A stretch of DNA of 64,000 bases. It comes from Thalassia testudinum (lineage: Eukaryota; Streptophyta; Magnoliopsida; Alismatales; Hydrocharitaceae). The notes beneath the pieces are model-generated. The model searched no databases and had not been told where the DNA came from. It saw only the letters and a program-made list of their open reading frames with translations. Position numbers and translations under genes: made by a program. Location: the NCBI GenBank assembly GCA_037157565.1, contig JAZHRO010000063.1, forward strand, positions 152,756,501 through 152,820,500, read 5' to 3'. Shown here piece by piece: positions 1 to 11,504 of the stretch; position 1 is the stretch's first letter, and every line of letters begins with the position of its first letter.

Positions 1-1019
1 GCTGCCTTGAAGATGTTAAGCTTGAGCTTCTCAGATCAAACGACAATCTCAATACAGGTCGACTCGCAATCGATATAGGCGTGGGCTATGGCCAAGAAAA
101 ATTGACCAAGGATGATCGGACAATCAGAAAGTGAGCTAGGAACTTCCATATCTAAAACAAGAAAGTCAATAGGAAAATAGAGACTGTTGACCCTAACCAC
201 CACGTCTTCCACCACACCCTTCAGAATTTTGACAGAATGATCTGCCAACTGTAACGTGACAGGGGTGGGTTTCAAATTTCCCAAGGAAAATTTTTCGAGC
301 ATGATGGTTGGTATAAGATTGATGGAAGATCCTAGATCAAGCAGGGCATGGTTAAAATTGCAGCCTTGGATGCTATAGGAAATAAGCGGTGTGCCCCAAT
401 CTTTTTGCTTCAGTGGTAGATTTGACAGTATAGCAAAATTCACATGAGGCAAGAGAACCAACGGATTCTTAGTTTTCTTTGACTGTCACCTGGGTGTTGT
501 GTAGTCTTTGAAAAATCGGGCGACAGTAGGTATGTGGTCGATAGCCTTGAGCAGGGGTACCTTGATTTCAACATCCCTGAATAAATTACGCAGGTTATCA
601 AAGGCCTGCATATCCTTCTTCTTGCCTTTTGGCTCCCCCAGTAGAGCCTCAGGGAATGGGACTGATTCTGGCACCAATTTGGGTTTATCGTCCTCTCGCG
701 AATGCGGTGCGCATCCCGAATGAGAGGGCGATGAAGAAGACGGGCCAGGATCAGGTCGAGGCGGATCAACAGTCTGCTTGCCAGTCCTCGTCGTGATCGC
801 ATTGGATGATGTGGGTCCAGTGGGATCATAAGGTGGAGGAGGGTTCGCAATAGGGACATAAGAGTGAGGTGCTGCAGCGGGATTAGCCTGAAATCCAGGT
901 GGAATGCTTGAAGCCTGCAGAATCTGATGAACCTGCCCCTGAGAAGGTCGTACCTGTGGTTGAGGACCATGGGGTATGAAATTTCTCAGGTTGGGAACAG
1001 GTCAGGCTGGAAGAGTGCC
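1..1019 (-). pseudogene. Element A gag C-terminal linker and aspartic protease, broken
   Basis: Translation on the minus strand gives a linker (VPFPEALLGEPKGKKKD near 670) followed by a retropepsin-type protease. The catalytic signature LLDLGSSINLIP is near 345-310, followed by TLQLADHSVKILKGVVEDVVV and the second conserved block CPIILGQFFLA, which is usually LGRPFLA in this family. The mature enzyme would cleave the gag-pol polyprotein. The frame is interrupted at about 480, where the sequence reads into stops, and around 1000. The window start cuts the gene before any RT, so it is unknown whether A had RT and integrase or lacked them like its relative J. Confidence 0.8.
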
Positions 1020-2633
1020 CTAAGATCGAGTCGCCATGCATAGTTGACTGATCTTAGCATTCTGCTGCGCCAATTGGTGCTGAAGAGAGGTTATGTTCTC
1101 TTCATGGTGCTTTGACATTTTCGTCATCATTCGCATCAATTTGTCAAGAGGACTTGATGCGTGTTCTGTTTGTGGTACGCAAGGACCTGATGGCTGATTC
1201 GCCATAAGATTAGACTAGGCCCTTGGGATGATGGGTGCAGACGGTCGCATTGGTCCACTTACGGGGTTTTAGCACTACGAGTTGTTGGACCATGCAAAGT
1301 TCAGATGATTTTGCCACCCTGGGTTATAAGTGGCAGAGTACGGGTTGTTCCCCAGGGCTCAAGCATCTTCTATGCCAGAAGACGCGTCCGCATGTAAATA
1401 TGCATCCGAGCACACAGAGGCTTGTCCTCCGTGTCGAAATACTGGCTCGCAGAAGCCAGATCCACATGACTTACCAAGTCGCTCGGCGTGACACTCTGTA
1501 AGGAAGGTCTTACGGGGTTTCTCGGGATAAGCCTGGTGTTGGAAGAATTGGGATTGTGAGAAGTGGTGAAGTGGGGGTGTTTTCCATAGAACGGGCAGGG
1601 TTGGCCAGAAGCTTGTCCAGCTTCTTGTGCACGATGGAGACTTCATCCAATTTCTGTGCGATAAGGCTGAGATCTGTAGATGAATGGGAGGGTCCCATGT
1701 CAACTTCATGGACATTACGGGGCATGCTGGTATGATTAAAGGCAACAATGGAAGCATTGTTCATTGAGTTTTCACTCATATTTTCAAATAATTTGAATGC
1801 TCCATTCTCATCTTTATTCATGAAATTCCCTCCGCAGGAAGCGTTTGCAATCTGCTTCAAAGTCTCATTTAGCCCATAGTAGAAAATCTGGGCTATATGA
1901 CACTTAGGCAGACCGTAGTGCGGACACTTCCTGAGGAGGTCACTATATCTCTCCCATGCCTCATGAAACTGTTCGCCATTTTGTTGCGTAAATGAAGTTA
2001 TAGCACGGCGAAGCACATTGGTTCGCCCCATTGGGAAGAACTTCTTGAGAAACGCTGTTCACATCTCTTCCCAAGAGTGGATGGTTCTCCCAAGGGTGCG
2101 TAACCACTGCGATGCTTTATCTCGCAATGAAAATGGGAACATTTTCATGAGGACTATAGGTAACCCGACATTTCTTGGTTTAACCGTTTCAGCCAGTTGG
2201 GTTAGGTCTTCCAAGTGGAGAAAAGGATCTCACTTGCAAGACCATGGAAGTGAAAATTTATTAGGTCAATTATGTTCGATTTCAATTCAAAGTCATCCAC
2301 GCCCATGGGGACCCAAATTTGTCCTATGGTCTCTGTAGCAGCGGGATTCTGATAGGAGCTAAGAGACCTAGGCTCCTCCCATTCGGGAGGGTTCTGTATT
2401 TCCTCCAATGTTTCCCAAATGGCCTTAATTTGTCCATTATACATTTCCATTTGGGCTTCGAGGCGGGTTATGGGATCTAAGGCTCCACCACCTGGTGGGT
2501 TCTGAGGGCGGTTTCCTCCCTCGGGATTTGGGGGTGGGCATGCAGCCATATTTGTGGAGGACGATTCGGCTTGTTTTCTAGATTTATCAGTCAATTCAAA
2601 CAGTTCAGGGTTTTGTGACCTCCTCCCAAACAT
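1020..2633 (-). pseudogene. Element A gag, frameshifted
   Basis: This is the capsid/nucleocapsid precursor of an Athila-like element. The start codon at 2633 begins MFGRRSQNPEL, the same start as element J at 55896. The N-terminal part runs to about 2230, where one base is missing compared with J (GATCTCAC against GATCTTCAC), causing a frameshift. The frame used at 2031-1510 carries the retrotransposon gag core: FTQQNGEQFHEAWERYSD, then IFYYGLNETLKQIANASCGG and NMSENSMNNAS. A TGA lies near 2056 where J has an arginine codon, and a further indel lies near 1550. A coiled-coil-like stretch, HEENITSLQHQLAQQNAKIS, is encoded near 1100-1040. The gene is non-functional. Confidence 0.82.
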
Positions 2634-4000
2634 GCACTACCGTAAGAAGAATTGGGAGGATAAGAAGGGAAAAGAGATGAGAGAAATGACGCAGCAAAGG
2701 TACACTTGATGAAAAATCAGTACAATCAAATTCCTAACCTCTACTGTGTGCCCTTAGACCTAAAGATCTAATTTACCTACTATCACCGACTACGGAACCG
2801 AATGCGAGCACTGTGGAACCACCGGGCTAGATTGAAAGGCCGTTTGCCCCAGTCTTAGACACCCGATAGCATGTGGGAACTCTCACCAACACATAGACGC
2901 TACACGCAGGTAGTTAGACCTCCAATCCTTAAGAAGGGTCAAGTTACTACCATTTTTAGTTAGAGGCTTAGGGTCAAGTGCTTTTGGAATGTGAAGGGCA
3001 TTGTTTACGGGTAATGCCCAAGTGATTGATTTTCAGAGTGTGTAAAACAAGCATGCAACGGGGAAATCTCCCCGAATTGAAGTTTTAATTGGTGAATGAT
3101 TTTTAGAGTTCAGCCTTAAGTAGTATGAATTTTAGGATTTCGCTGAATTACCAATTCAACTAATCGCTGGGTTTTGAGAGAATACAAGTTTCCTTCTAAG
3201 CCCAACAAACCCTTCTTCAATGTTAGTTGGTTAATGCATGCTAAAATGCAATGGGCTTCCTTAGATGGAGATTTCTATGTGTGGATGCACGAATCAATTT
3301 TAGATTAGTGTGAAAGGGAGCCAAAGCACTCAATTCAAGTGCTCCCAATCACCAAAATGATTTCCACACACAAGGTTCAACCATAAAATAAAGAAAAGCA
3401 AATTGTTGGGGTTAAAGTATTCGGGATCGAATCTTAGGCACGTGAATGGTCGTGGTGGGGTTGGAATCAACTCAATTCCAAGTCTCCCCACCAAAAAGGT
3501 GATCCTGAATTGCAGATAAATGAGGCAAAGGGGGATGGCAATCAATCTATTTATCATTGCCTCAAAGAATGTTTCACATGGCGAAAGATTCAAGAATCAA
3601 GATTTTTGGATCTTCGCTATGCGAAGTTTGGCGGGAAATCCCGGGGCGGTGGGAGTGATGACAAACAGGCAAACAAGTGATTTTTAATCAACTTGCCCCA
3701 AGAGATCCCAGGAAGTGTTTTTTTTTTAGTTTTTTTTCTTATTAAGGTGACAAGTTAACCTAAATTGCTAAGAAAGAAAGACTTACTTGTTCAGCAACAT
3801 GTACGAAGATCCAGTGCAGTGCCGGCGTCTTCACGCTCTCGTTCCCACCTTGGATCTGTCCACGTCTCCGACTTCGTCTGCCTGCCTTCTCCTTGCAACT
3901 GGTTCACCTACACAGCAACAAACAAAAACACCCGTGAAGAGAAGGGTGTGAGAAGAGAAAAATTAAAGGAATTGAGTAAAAACTTACTTGAATGCGCACT
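2634..4000 (-). other. Element A untranslated leader between PBS and gag
   Basis: These 1.37 kb between the PBS and the gag start contain no supported coding sequence; the short open frames here match nothing recognisable. The segment is homologous over its length to the J leader (55897-57263), including the block with CCCAATCACCAAAATGATTT. It would be the 5' untranslated RNA of the element, where a packaging signal is expected in this class. I saw no other structure. Confidence 0.7.
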
Positions 4001-4018
4001 TCCCCGGCAACGGCGCCA
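4001..4018 (-). other. Element A primer-binding site (tRNA-Asp)
   Basis: On the minus strand the sequence is TGGCGCCGTTGCCGGGGA, complementary over 18 of 18 bases to the 3' end of plant tRNA-Asp including CCA. It touches the inner LTR edge directly. tRNA-Asp priming is typical of Athila and many Tat elements. Confidence 0.93.
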
Positions 4019-4881
4019 GAAAAGACGTATGGTTGGGTCCGAATAGGTTGTGTTAATATGGTGATTTAATCATTGAAATGAGTACAGTGGTTAACCTAAA
4101 TCGAGCCTAACCATCTCTTTACAATTTTTTTTTTTTTACCTGGCCTACTTGGTTTTATCTTGGTCACTTTTAGGCCCAGGGTCGAACTCAGGGAAGCAAG
4201 ATTAGAAGTGAACAAGTTTCTACACCTTTCCTACAACGATTCTCTTCCGTTCATTTATTATGTTTTTTGTGTTTTTCTATTTAATATATATTTTTTTCTG
4301 ATAATTTTTGTCCTTGAGGTACACCCTCAAAATCAGGTTCTTGGCTTTAAGCCAAATTAGGGTTTCAAAACTGGTCTTGCTATTCGCAAGACTGAGTACC
4401 TACAAGTTAAGGATTATCTTTTCTCTTTTGTATATTTTTTTATCATTTTAATGGTAGGAAAGAGAAACTGAAATAAAGTAAATATAGTATATATATATGT
4501 ATATATTATATACGTATATAGGGGTGGGGGTGAAGGTGGAGATAGCGTGTAGCACGGTGTCGAGTTGATTGTCGTCTAGGAAGACGCAACCAACAAGACG
4601 AAGTGCTACGTGGAGTGTAGGATGGATGGGTGAAAGATGTGTGCAAAAAACACTTTCTGTACGCGTGTATTGGAGAATATCAGTAACCGGTGCAGATATT
4701 CCTGTGATACAACGTATGGTAGGTGATATGAAAATATATATATGTATGTATATATGTAAATATATATCTATATGTATATATATAGATATGGTTATATTTA
4801 TATAGGTGTCTATGTAGTTATATATGTATATATATATATGTATATATATATAGATATGTAAATATATGTATAGATAGATGC

Positions 4882-4914
<33 letters not shown>

Positions 4915-6350
4915 ATTGTATATATATGTATGTATATATAACTATATATATATATATATGTAGTAATATATGTATATAAATATATGTATATATATCAATA
5001 TATATATGTATATGTATATATATATAAGTATATAATAGTGTATAAGTGAGTGGGTGTGTGTACAAGAGTGTGTGTGTGTGTATATGTGTCTGCAGAAGAG
5101 AGAGAGAGAGAAAGAGAAAGAGAGAGAGAGCGTGCTTCTGCTGGAGTGAAGGAGTGCGGGAGTTAAGCCATTTGGAGCCCCAGCCGTCGTCTGATGTCCA
5201 CGCGCACGTGCAGGCACGTAGGCACGTGAAGACGTGCGCTCACGTACGAGGGAATGGGCGTGGGAGGAACCGCAGCGCACTGCACTGCGCGGTGAGGCGG
5301 GTGTGGGCAAAGAAGCGGGTGAAGACGCAGGTGCAGGCGCGGGCACGTGCGGACGGGCTGGCGCTAGTAGCAGCGCGGAGAGAGAGTGCCTGGTGATCGG
5401 ATAAGTGAGACACTTACTGGTCACTGCACTGTAGCCACAGTGTCGTGCTCTTTAGCGTGAACAGTGGCTACAGTGCGCGCTCGGCTTGCGAGACCGCTTG
5501 CACCCGGTTCAACGTGTGTGGGCGGTGTGGAGCAGCTAGCGCATTCGCGGAAGAGGCTGCACCGACTGCTGGCTTGCACGGAGAGAGGTGAGGGCGGCCT
5601 GCTGGCTTGTGCAGAGAAAGGCGAGGGCGGCCTACTGGCGCTCGCAGAGGCCTCGGAACAGGCGCCTGAGGCACGTGGAGGCCTGCGCTGCTGCTGCTAC
5701 GGAGCTTGAGCTTCAAAGCTTGAAGCTCCTGCCAATGGTGGCGATGAGCTGGAACGACGAAATAGAGGAGAGAACCACCACGCCCACTGGCTCTTTGATG
5801 AGCTGGGCGGTGGTCGGACTCACAGTGGTGGTTGTGCACCACTGTGAGCGGCTCCTGCCCGCAGCGTAGCTCCTCAGAAGGAGAAGAGGCTGCGTATGGA
5901 GGGGAGAGGGGAGGAGACGACCTGGAGAAGAAAGTGTTGTCTGTGTGTTCTTTTTTTTTTGTGGACCAGACTCTCACCAAAGAAGAAAGCCATGCGCTTT
6001 TTAAAGAGGAAAGAGGCGTGCACAGCCATGGCTTAGCTATGCATGGCTGTGCATGCGGCTGGCAGGGCAAGCTTGTGTAGAGCATGGCGCGAGGAAGAAG
6101 AGGCCATGCCTTGCCACACGGAGAAATTCAAAGCCAAATAGAAATAAAAAATAAAGATGGAGATTTTGAGAGGTAGCACTTGAGGAAAACGTAAATTCAA
6201 GGCCATTTTATTCACTCTCCTCCCCTCTCAAATAAATGCATGCATGCGTGCATTTTCACAAATGCGACTATGGCTACCTAATATGCACTGGCAATTCTAG
6301 GAAATAGCACAAGATGGTACAATTGTTGGTGTATTTTTGCTGTGCAATCA
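4019..6350 (-). repeat. Element A 5' LTR (2.3 kb)
   Basis: The right edge (LTR 5' end) is fixed by the sequence ending TTGCTGTGCAATCA, shared with both LTRs of J (51562 and 62173). The left edge is fixed by the PBS and by alignment to J, whose LTR starts TGAAAAGGG on the plus strand; here the terminal T is changed. The LTR contains an AT-rich microsatellite (about 4728-5045), a GA tract (5097-5131) and a GC-rich block (5150-5900). A possible TATA-like TTTAAAAAG lies near 6000 on the minus strand. Short open frames in the GC-rich block are not credible genes. Confidence 0.88.
4728..5045. repeat. TA/TATG-rich microsatellite in element A LTR
   Basis: About 320 bp consist almost entirely of TATA, TATG and TAGA steps, followed by a GT stretch and a GA tract at 5097-5131. 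The same microsatellite occurs in both LTRs of J (about 50488-51135 and 60276-60780), so it belongs to the LTR family and did not arise locally. Confidence 0.9.
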
Positions 6351-8324
6351 ACTGACTTCGGCTCCCGTGCTCACCATCCCAGACAGTAGTGGCGGGTTTG
6401 TTGTGTACACGGATGCCTCTTTGCAGGGTTTATGGGGTGTGCTCATGCAGAGGGGTCACGTTGTTGCTTTCGCTTCGCGGCAACTGAAGCCCCATGAGCA
6501 TAGCTACCCTACCCACGACCTGGAGCTGGCAGCTGTCGTCTTCACGCTGAAAACTTGGAGGCACTACTTGTACGGTGAGACCTTTGAGATTTTCACAAAT
6601 CATAAGAGCCTCAGATACTTGTTTGATCAGAAGGAGCTCAACATGAGACAGAGACGTTGGTTGAAGCTCTTAAAGGACTATGACTGCAGCATTTCCTACC
6701 ACCCGGGAAAGGCCAACATGGTGGCTGACGCCTTGAGCTGGAAGGCGCCCGCACACTTGGCCAGTTTACAGGCGCAGAGTTGGAGCCTCATGGAGGAGAT
6801 GGGTAGTTGGCGTCCCCTAGAGTTACTGGGGCACTATGGGGCAGTGACTGTGACACGACAGACGAGGCCAGAACTGATAGATCGCATCATCACTGGACAG
6901 ATGGCCGACTCGTACTTGCAGTCATTGCATGAAAGAGTGCTGTCAGGAGACATTGGGGACTTCTCTTTTACATACTAGGTACTATGCATGAGGGGACGTT
7001 TATGCGTTCCCAGGGACAAGGAGCTATTGAGAGAGCCCCTGACTGAGGCCCACAGTTCCAGGTTCACCATACATCCCGGAAACACAAAGATGTACCATGA
7101 TTTCAGACACGACTTTTGGTGGAGGGGAATAAAGTGGGATGTAGGTGAATTCGTACAGCAGTGTTTAGTGTGCCAGCAGGTGAAGGTCGAGCACCAGAGG
7201 CCTGCAGGGCCGTTGCAGGCACTTCTAGTGCCAGAGTGGAAGTGGGAGAGCATCACCATGGACTTGGTGGTGGGCTTGCCCATTACCTAGGGAGGACATG
7301 ATGCAGTCTGGGTGATCGTTGACAGATTGACGAAGATGGCATGTTTCTTGCCAAACCGAGTCACCTTGGGACCAACACAGTTGGAAGAGAGGTATATCCA
7401 CGACGTGGTATGGCTACACGGAGTTCCACGGGAGATTGTATCCGATCGGGATACCCATTTTACGTCCCAGTTTTAGGCTGAGTTTCAGTAGGCCTTGGGG
7501 AAACGGTTGAGGTTCAGTACAGCATACCACCCCCAGACAGACGGATAGTCTGAGCGCACGATACAGACACTTGAGGACCTTTTGTGTGCTTGTGTACTGG
7601 ACAGGAGGGGCTCTTGGGAGGAGCACTTGCCCCTGGCGGAGTTTGCATACAATAACAGCTATCACTCTAGCATCAGAATGGCACCCTACGAGGCTCTGTA
7701 CAGATGAAGGTGTACGACACCCTTGAGTTGGGTTGAGGTGGGGACCAAGTGGGAGGTTGGCCCCAGGCTGATCCGACAGAGTCAGGAGGTGATCGAGAAG
7801 ATTCACAGGCGACTCCGCACTGTCAGGAGTAGACAGAAGAGCTATGCAGATTGGAAACGTAGAGAGGTGTAGTTTGAGGTTGTGGATCACATCTTCCTTT
7901 GCCCATGACGGGCCTACAGTGGTTTGGGGTGAAAGGGAAGCTCGCACCAAGGTTTGTGGGACCCTTTGAGGTCCTGGAGTGGGTTGGACCCGTTGCATAA
8001 AGGCTTGCCCTTCCTCCCCAGCTTTCTGGTGTGCATGACATGTTCCACATGTCCAACCATAGGAAGTACGTTGCCGATCCTAGTCACGTTGTGAGCCACG
8101 AGAGCGTCGAGGTGGGTGATGACCTGACCTACCTAGAGTGGCCAATGCATATACTCGATAGAGCCGTCCAAAGTCTGAGACGGAAGCAGGTACCCCTGGT
8201 GAAGGTCTTGTGGAGGAGCCAGCGGTACGAGGAGGCTACCTAGGAGCCTGAGGCGGTAATGCGAGAACGGTACCTGGAGCTCTTTGAGGGTACGTCCTTT
8301 CGGATCCACTTCGGTCCTCTTTGA
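6351..8324 (+). pseudogene. Element B RNase H, integrase and chromodomain, with many stops
   Basis: RNase H spans about 6354-6760, with [39 protein letters not shown] and [13 protein letters not shown]. The integrase zinc motif (HSSRFTIHPG, then CLVCQQVK) lies at about 7047-7185. The core includes MDLVVGLP and IVSDRDTHFTSQF with the catalytic aspartates, then [20 protein letters not shown]. The chromodomain (DDLTYLEWPMHILDRAVQSL, VKVLWRSQRYEEAT) lies at about 8112-8290. Premature stops lie at 6976, 7288, 7474, 7489, 7546, 7705, 7870 and about 8240, and there is a frameshift near 7910. Nearly all the stops can be explained by C-to-T changes on one strand or the other. Confidence 0.9.
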
Positions 8325-8407
8325 GTTTGTTATGCATATATTATTCTTTTTCCGTACCCTAGTTAGCGCAAGTTTCAAGGACGAAACTTCCTTTGAGTTT
8401 GTTATGT

Positions 8408-11201
8408 TGTTAAGACCCGTGCCACCAAAACCCTTTTAAGATGTCTGGGAGTTGGTCCAGACGTCTGGTCAGATGTCTGGACACCTGCACAGACCTCTGG
8501 AAATAAATTTTCGCGTGCGTACAACCGCGAGTCTGCGCGCGTGCCGCGTGCAGACTGATCCCCAGTCGCCCTCCTCTCTTTTTCTCCCCTCGTCGACCTG
8601 CAGGACCTATTCCCCTCACACCTACAAATACTCCCCTCCTCTCCCTCATGGCACCCCACCCCATCTATCTCCTCCTTCTTCCAGCGCGAGAGCGAGAGCG
8701 AGAGCGAGGGCAGCAGCTGCAGTCGAGTGCAGCGGCGAAGAGTAGAGGAGTAGGAAGATGGAAGAGAGTGTGCAAGCCATGAGAGAGAGAGCTCACCGAA
8801 GCAGCTCGAGGTTGGCCGGCATGCGTGAGGCGGAGTGTGTGTCGGGGAGGTTTCCCTGACGCTGATGCAGCTAGAGTAGTGGACGAGCAGCTACGCGGTG
8901 AGGTCACGCACCACAGGAAGAAGACGAAGGAGGTTCTGATTCTAGGAAATTTTCACAGAATCAGATGTCTGGACCAACATCCAGACGACGTGGACGACGT
9001 CTGGAAGAAGCTCCAGACGACTGAGAGGTACGTACTGTGCCTATACCTTCCTTTTTACGGATATGGCAGTGTAGGCCATTCCGCCGAAACTCTGTAGCGT
9101 GCTGTGTTGAGAGATTTTGCGTGCGCATGCAAGATTCATTTTGGGAAGGTGCAGGACAAGCCCTCCCACACGGTTCAGACGTCTGGGCGAGGCACCAGAC
9201 GGCGAAGAGCATCTTCAGACGTCCAGAGGGATAGTCGGATGTCTGGAACTAGGTCCAGACAGTTCAGCAGGATCTCTGGACGTCTGAGGAGCAGCACAGA
9301 GTGAGGTATGATCTGGACCCCTTTTAAGACGTCAGGAAGATGTTCCAGACGTCTAATTTGAGTCAAAGTTGTCGTTTTTGACCCGTTTAGGGTTCATTCG
9401 AGGTCCGATCTCCATGTTTACGATTCTGTTCTTCTTCGTATAAGTTCCTCTACATGTTGGAATGTTTTTTATCATGTTCTGAGTGGTTTCTTGTGGTTGA
9501 TCCTTGTGTTAGGACCTTATTCTATTGTGGATTTGGGGGTTGCAGAGGTAGGTGGACCTGCCGATCACCCCCCCATTACTCCCGGTTTTGCGGGTGGAGT
9601 GGCTTCCCTTAGTTAATTACAAACATAAATGCATATCTGGAATAAATGATAGATCTTAGGGTATGGCATGAATCCTAGGACTAGAAAAACTAGATTGAAT
9701 GATAGATCCTAGGGTATGGCATGAATCCTAGGACTAGAAACACTGGAATGATTGTATTAAATGCCTGAAATGCAGTCTTGGAATGAGTAGATAATAATTG
9801 CCTGTAATTGGATAACAGCTGCCTGTGAAATGTAGAGTACTATTGTTAGTAACTGCTACATGTAATTTCTGTTGTTTGAAATTAAAAATGAGCTGCTTGT
9901 ATTTCAATTGGAAAAGAAAGATTGAATGTTGGAAACACATGCTATATGCGTATAATCCTAAATGATGAAACCTAGTTTGGCTTGGCCTGAGGAACATGAG
10001 CATGAACCCTACGGGAAATTACGAGTAGAGCTCCTGGAAATAGATAGAATGGAACTGAATAAGTGAATGGGAAAGTGTGTTGTCTCTTGGGTGCGTGGTA
10101 CCAAGGGAAGCACATGTTACCTCTTAGTGTAGAGCGGAGCTAGCCGCCCTAGGGTTGAGACCCAGGGTTAGGTCTGGCCACTTTGTACCGACTCTTGGCC
10201 CTCGCGTACACAGTACTGGGGAGAGCTACTAATATAGGAAGAGAGCTAGCCACCCCACGGGGCCTAGGGTTCAGCTAGCCATCCTACACCAACTTGTTAG
10301 GCCCACTGGGCAAATCAGGGTAGTCAGGCGAGGGTGTGCGGACTGTGGAGGGGTGAGACCCCTGTTTGGTTACTGTGGAGCAGCTAGACCCCCGTTACTG
10401 AGAGGGATCTGCCCTATACTGGTTCCGTGCTGTGCTTTGGGCGCACCCGTTAACGGAAACGACTGACCGCGTGCCTGTGCGGGGTAGCTACCCGTGCATT
10501 TATTGTGCGTGTCGTAGTGACCATTACGTCTGTTAGCATCCTTGGGGTGGTTGACTGAGGGTAGGACCACCACGGGGAACTCTCCCGGCCAGGAGAGCAC
10601 CACGTGCTACTTCTACTTTTAGAAAAAGACTGCAATCAAGATCGTTCCCACAAGGAACAGTCGAGATCAAGAAAAAGACCTGATAAGTAAACCAAGTGAT
10701 GAAAGAAAGAATAATTAGTTAAATAAAGAAAGAAATTGAAAACAACAGCTACCTGTCCACCTTTACTGTTTCTCTTAGTTAGCTGGTTGCCACTCTACTC
10801 AGAATTTCACTGATGTGTCGTACTTACCACCTTTTTTAGGTCCAGGTGTTGAGCAGCCAGCACCTACGGCTGTGGAGGGTGCTAGGCCTAGTAGAGCCCA
10901 GTAGTTGTACTTTTGTTGTACCCGTTTTCTATAGTAGTGAGTATTTTGTTACGCCTTTGTACTCTTTTATTGTAAACTTCAAATTCCTGTACCTATTTTT
11001 AATTCTATAATGTTGTGCTGGTGTGTGCTATAGTAGTTACCTCTTTACTGCTGTACTTTGTTACTTTTAGTTGCTTGCATGGTGAATGTGGTTTATTTTG
11101 TTGCTTTTTGGTTACTTTCTCGATGGACGACTGGGTCTTGGGATCAGTCGAGTAGGTCCGATTCTCGTGTCTCGTAGGGATTTGGGAATCGGGTCGTAAC
11201 A
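8408..11201 (+). repeat. Element B 3' LTR (2.8 kb)
   Basis: The LTR starts TGTTAAGACCC and ends GGGTCGTAACA, and it aligns along its length with the B' LTR at 30802-33607. A block of degenerate CAGACGTCTGG motifs occupies its first kilobase (about 8450-9360). The ORF-like stretches inside are not conserved as proteins. The LTR follows the chromodomain immediately, as expected for a 3' LTR. Confidence 0.87.
8450..9360. repeat. Dispersed CAGACGTCTGG-type palindromes in B LTR
   Basis: Many degenerate copies of the palindromic core AGACGTCT, often extended to CCAGACGTCTGG, are scattered here, for example near 8457, 8468, 8480, 8495, 8985, 9000, 9176, 9216, 9238, 9276 and 9345. Spacing is irregular, so this is not a tandem satellite. 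The homologous region of B' (about 30835-31725) shows the same pattern. Confidence 0.75.
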
Positions 11202-11504
11202 CATTACCCCTTGGCCATTGATCTTCCTTGGATTGCATACGGTGCTATGGGATTCTGATCTAGATGATTTCAGAGGCATTGGACTTCGATCGTCATCCTG
11301 ATCAGATCCGTACAATTAGATCGTAAATCTGAGGCCTTGAATTAAACCTCCTTCTCTCCTGGCCATAAAAGGATGTAATTAACCTAAAATTTATACACAC
11401 TATTCTAAATGGAGAATGATGCATGCTATGTAATATTTATAGTATGGAATGCATATCTAAGCCTAGGAACATGCATAAATAGTCATTTTAACCTAAATAA
11501 ATGT
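11202..11504. other. Unassigned sequence between B and fragment I
   Basis: About 300 bp right of the B LTR have no coding similarity that I recognise and match no repeat elsewhere in the window. The stretch may be the flank of fragment I or an older repeat. Nothing further is visible. Confidence 0.5.

Larger units (their letters stand above)
1..6350 (-). mobile_element. Element A: Athila-like Ty3/gypsy retrotransposon, 5' part
   Basis: This is the 5' part of a minus-strand LTR retrotransposon; its 3' part lies beyond the window start. Reading down from high coordinates, the order is 5' LTR (4019-6350), tRNA-Asp PBS (4001-4018), untranslated leader, gag (from 2633) and protease (to base 1). 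The Athila/Tat assignment rests on the tRNA-Asp PBS, the gag motif QFHEAWERYSDLLRKCP and the protease motif LLDLGSSINLIP. The outer LTR edge at 6350 abuts RNase H codons of the plus-strand chromovirus B, so A inserted into B. The other end is not visible, so the target duplication cannot be checked. Leader, gag and protease closely resemble element J (52580-57281), a member of the same family. Confidence 0.88.
6351..11201 (+). mobile_element. Element B: Del/Tekay-type chromovirus, 3' part
   Basis: This is the 3' part of a plus-strand Ty3/gypsy chromovirus. It begins at the insertion point of A within RNase H, continues through integrase and a chromodomain, and ends with a 2.8 kb LTR. The order pol, chromodomain, LTR is that of the Del/Tekay clade. 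The 5' part lies on the far side of A, outside the window. The LTR limits (TGTTAAGACCC to GTAACA) are set by comparison with B' at 30802-33607. The base pairs following the LTR are CATTA; no partner target duplication is visible. Confidence 0.88.

Noticed and set aside
4001..4018. A possible tRNA-Asp gene
   Set aside because: Only the last 18 bases of the tRNA are matched, next to an LTR edge; there is no cloverleaf. It is a primer-binding site.
4942..5424. Tyr/Ile-rich peptide-like frames in the LTR microsatellites
   Set aside because: They are translations of TATA and TATG repeats and carry no information.
5468..6085. A 205-codon frame in the A LTR GC-rich block
   Set aside because: Several overlapping frames are open on both strands because of GC content; the frame is not conserved in the J LTR (60910-61900).
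8450..9360. A CRISPR-like or satellite array
   Set aside because: Motif copies are degenerate, irregularly spaced and within an LTR of a plant retroelement, without uniform spacers or a repeat unit.
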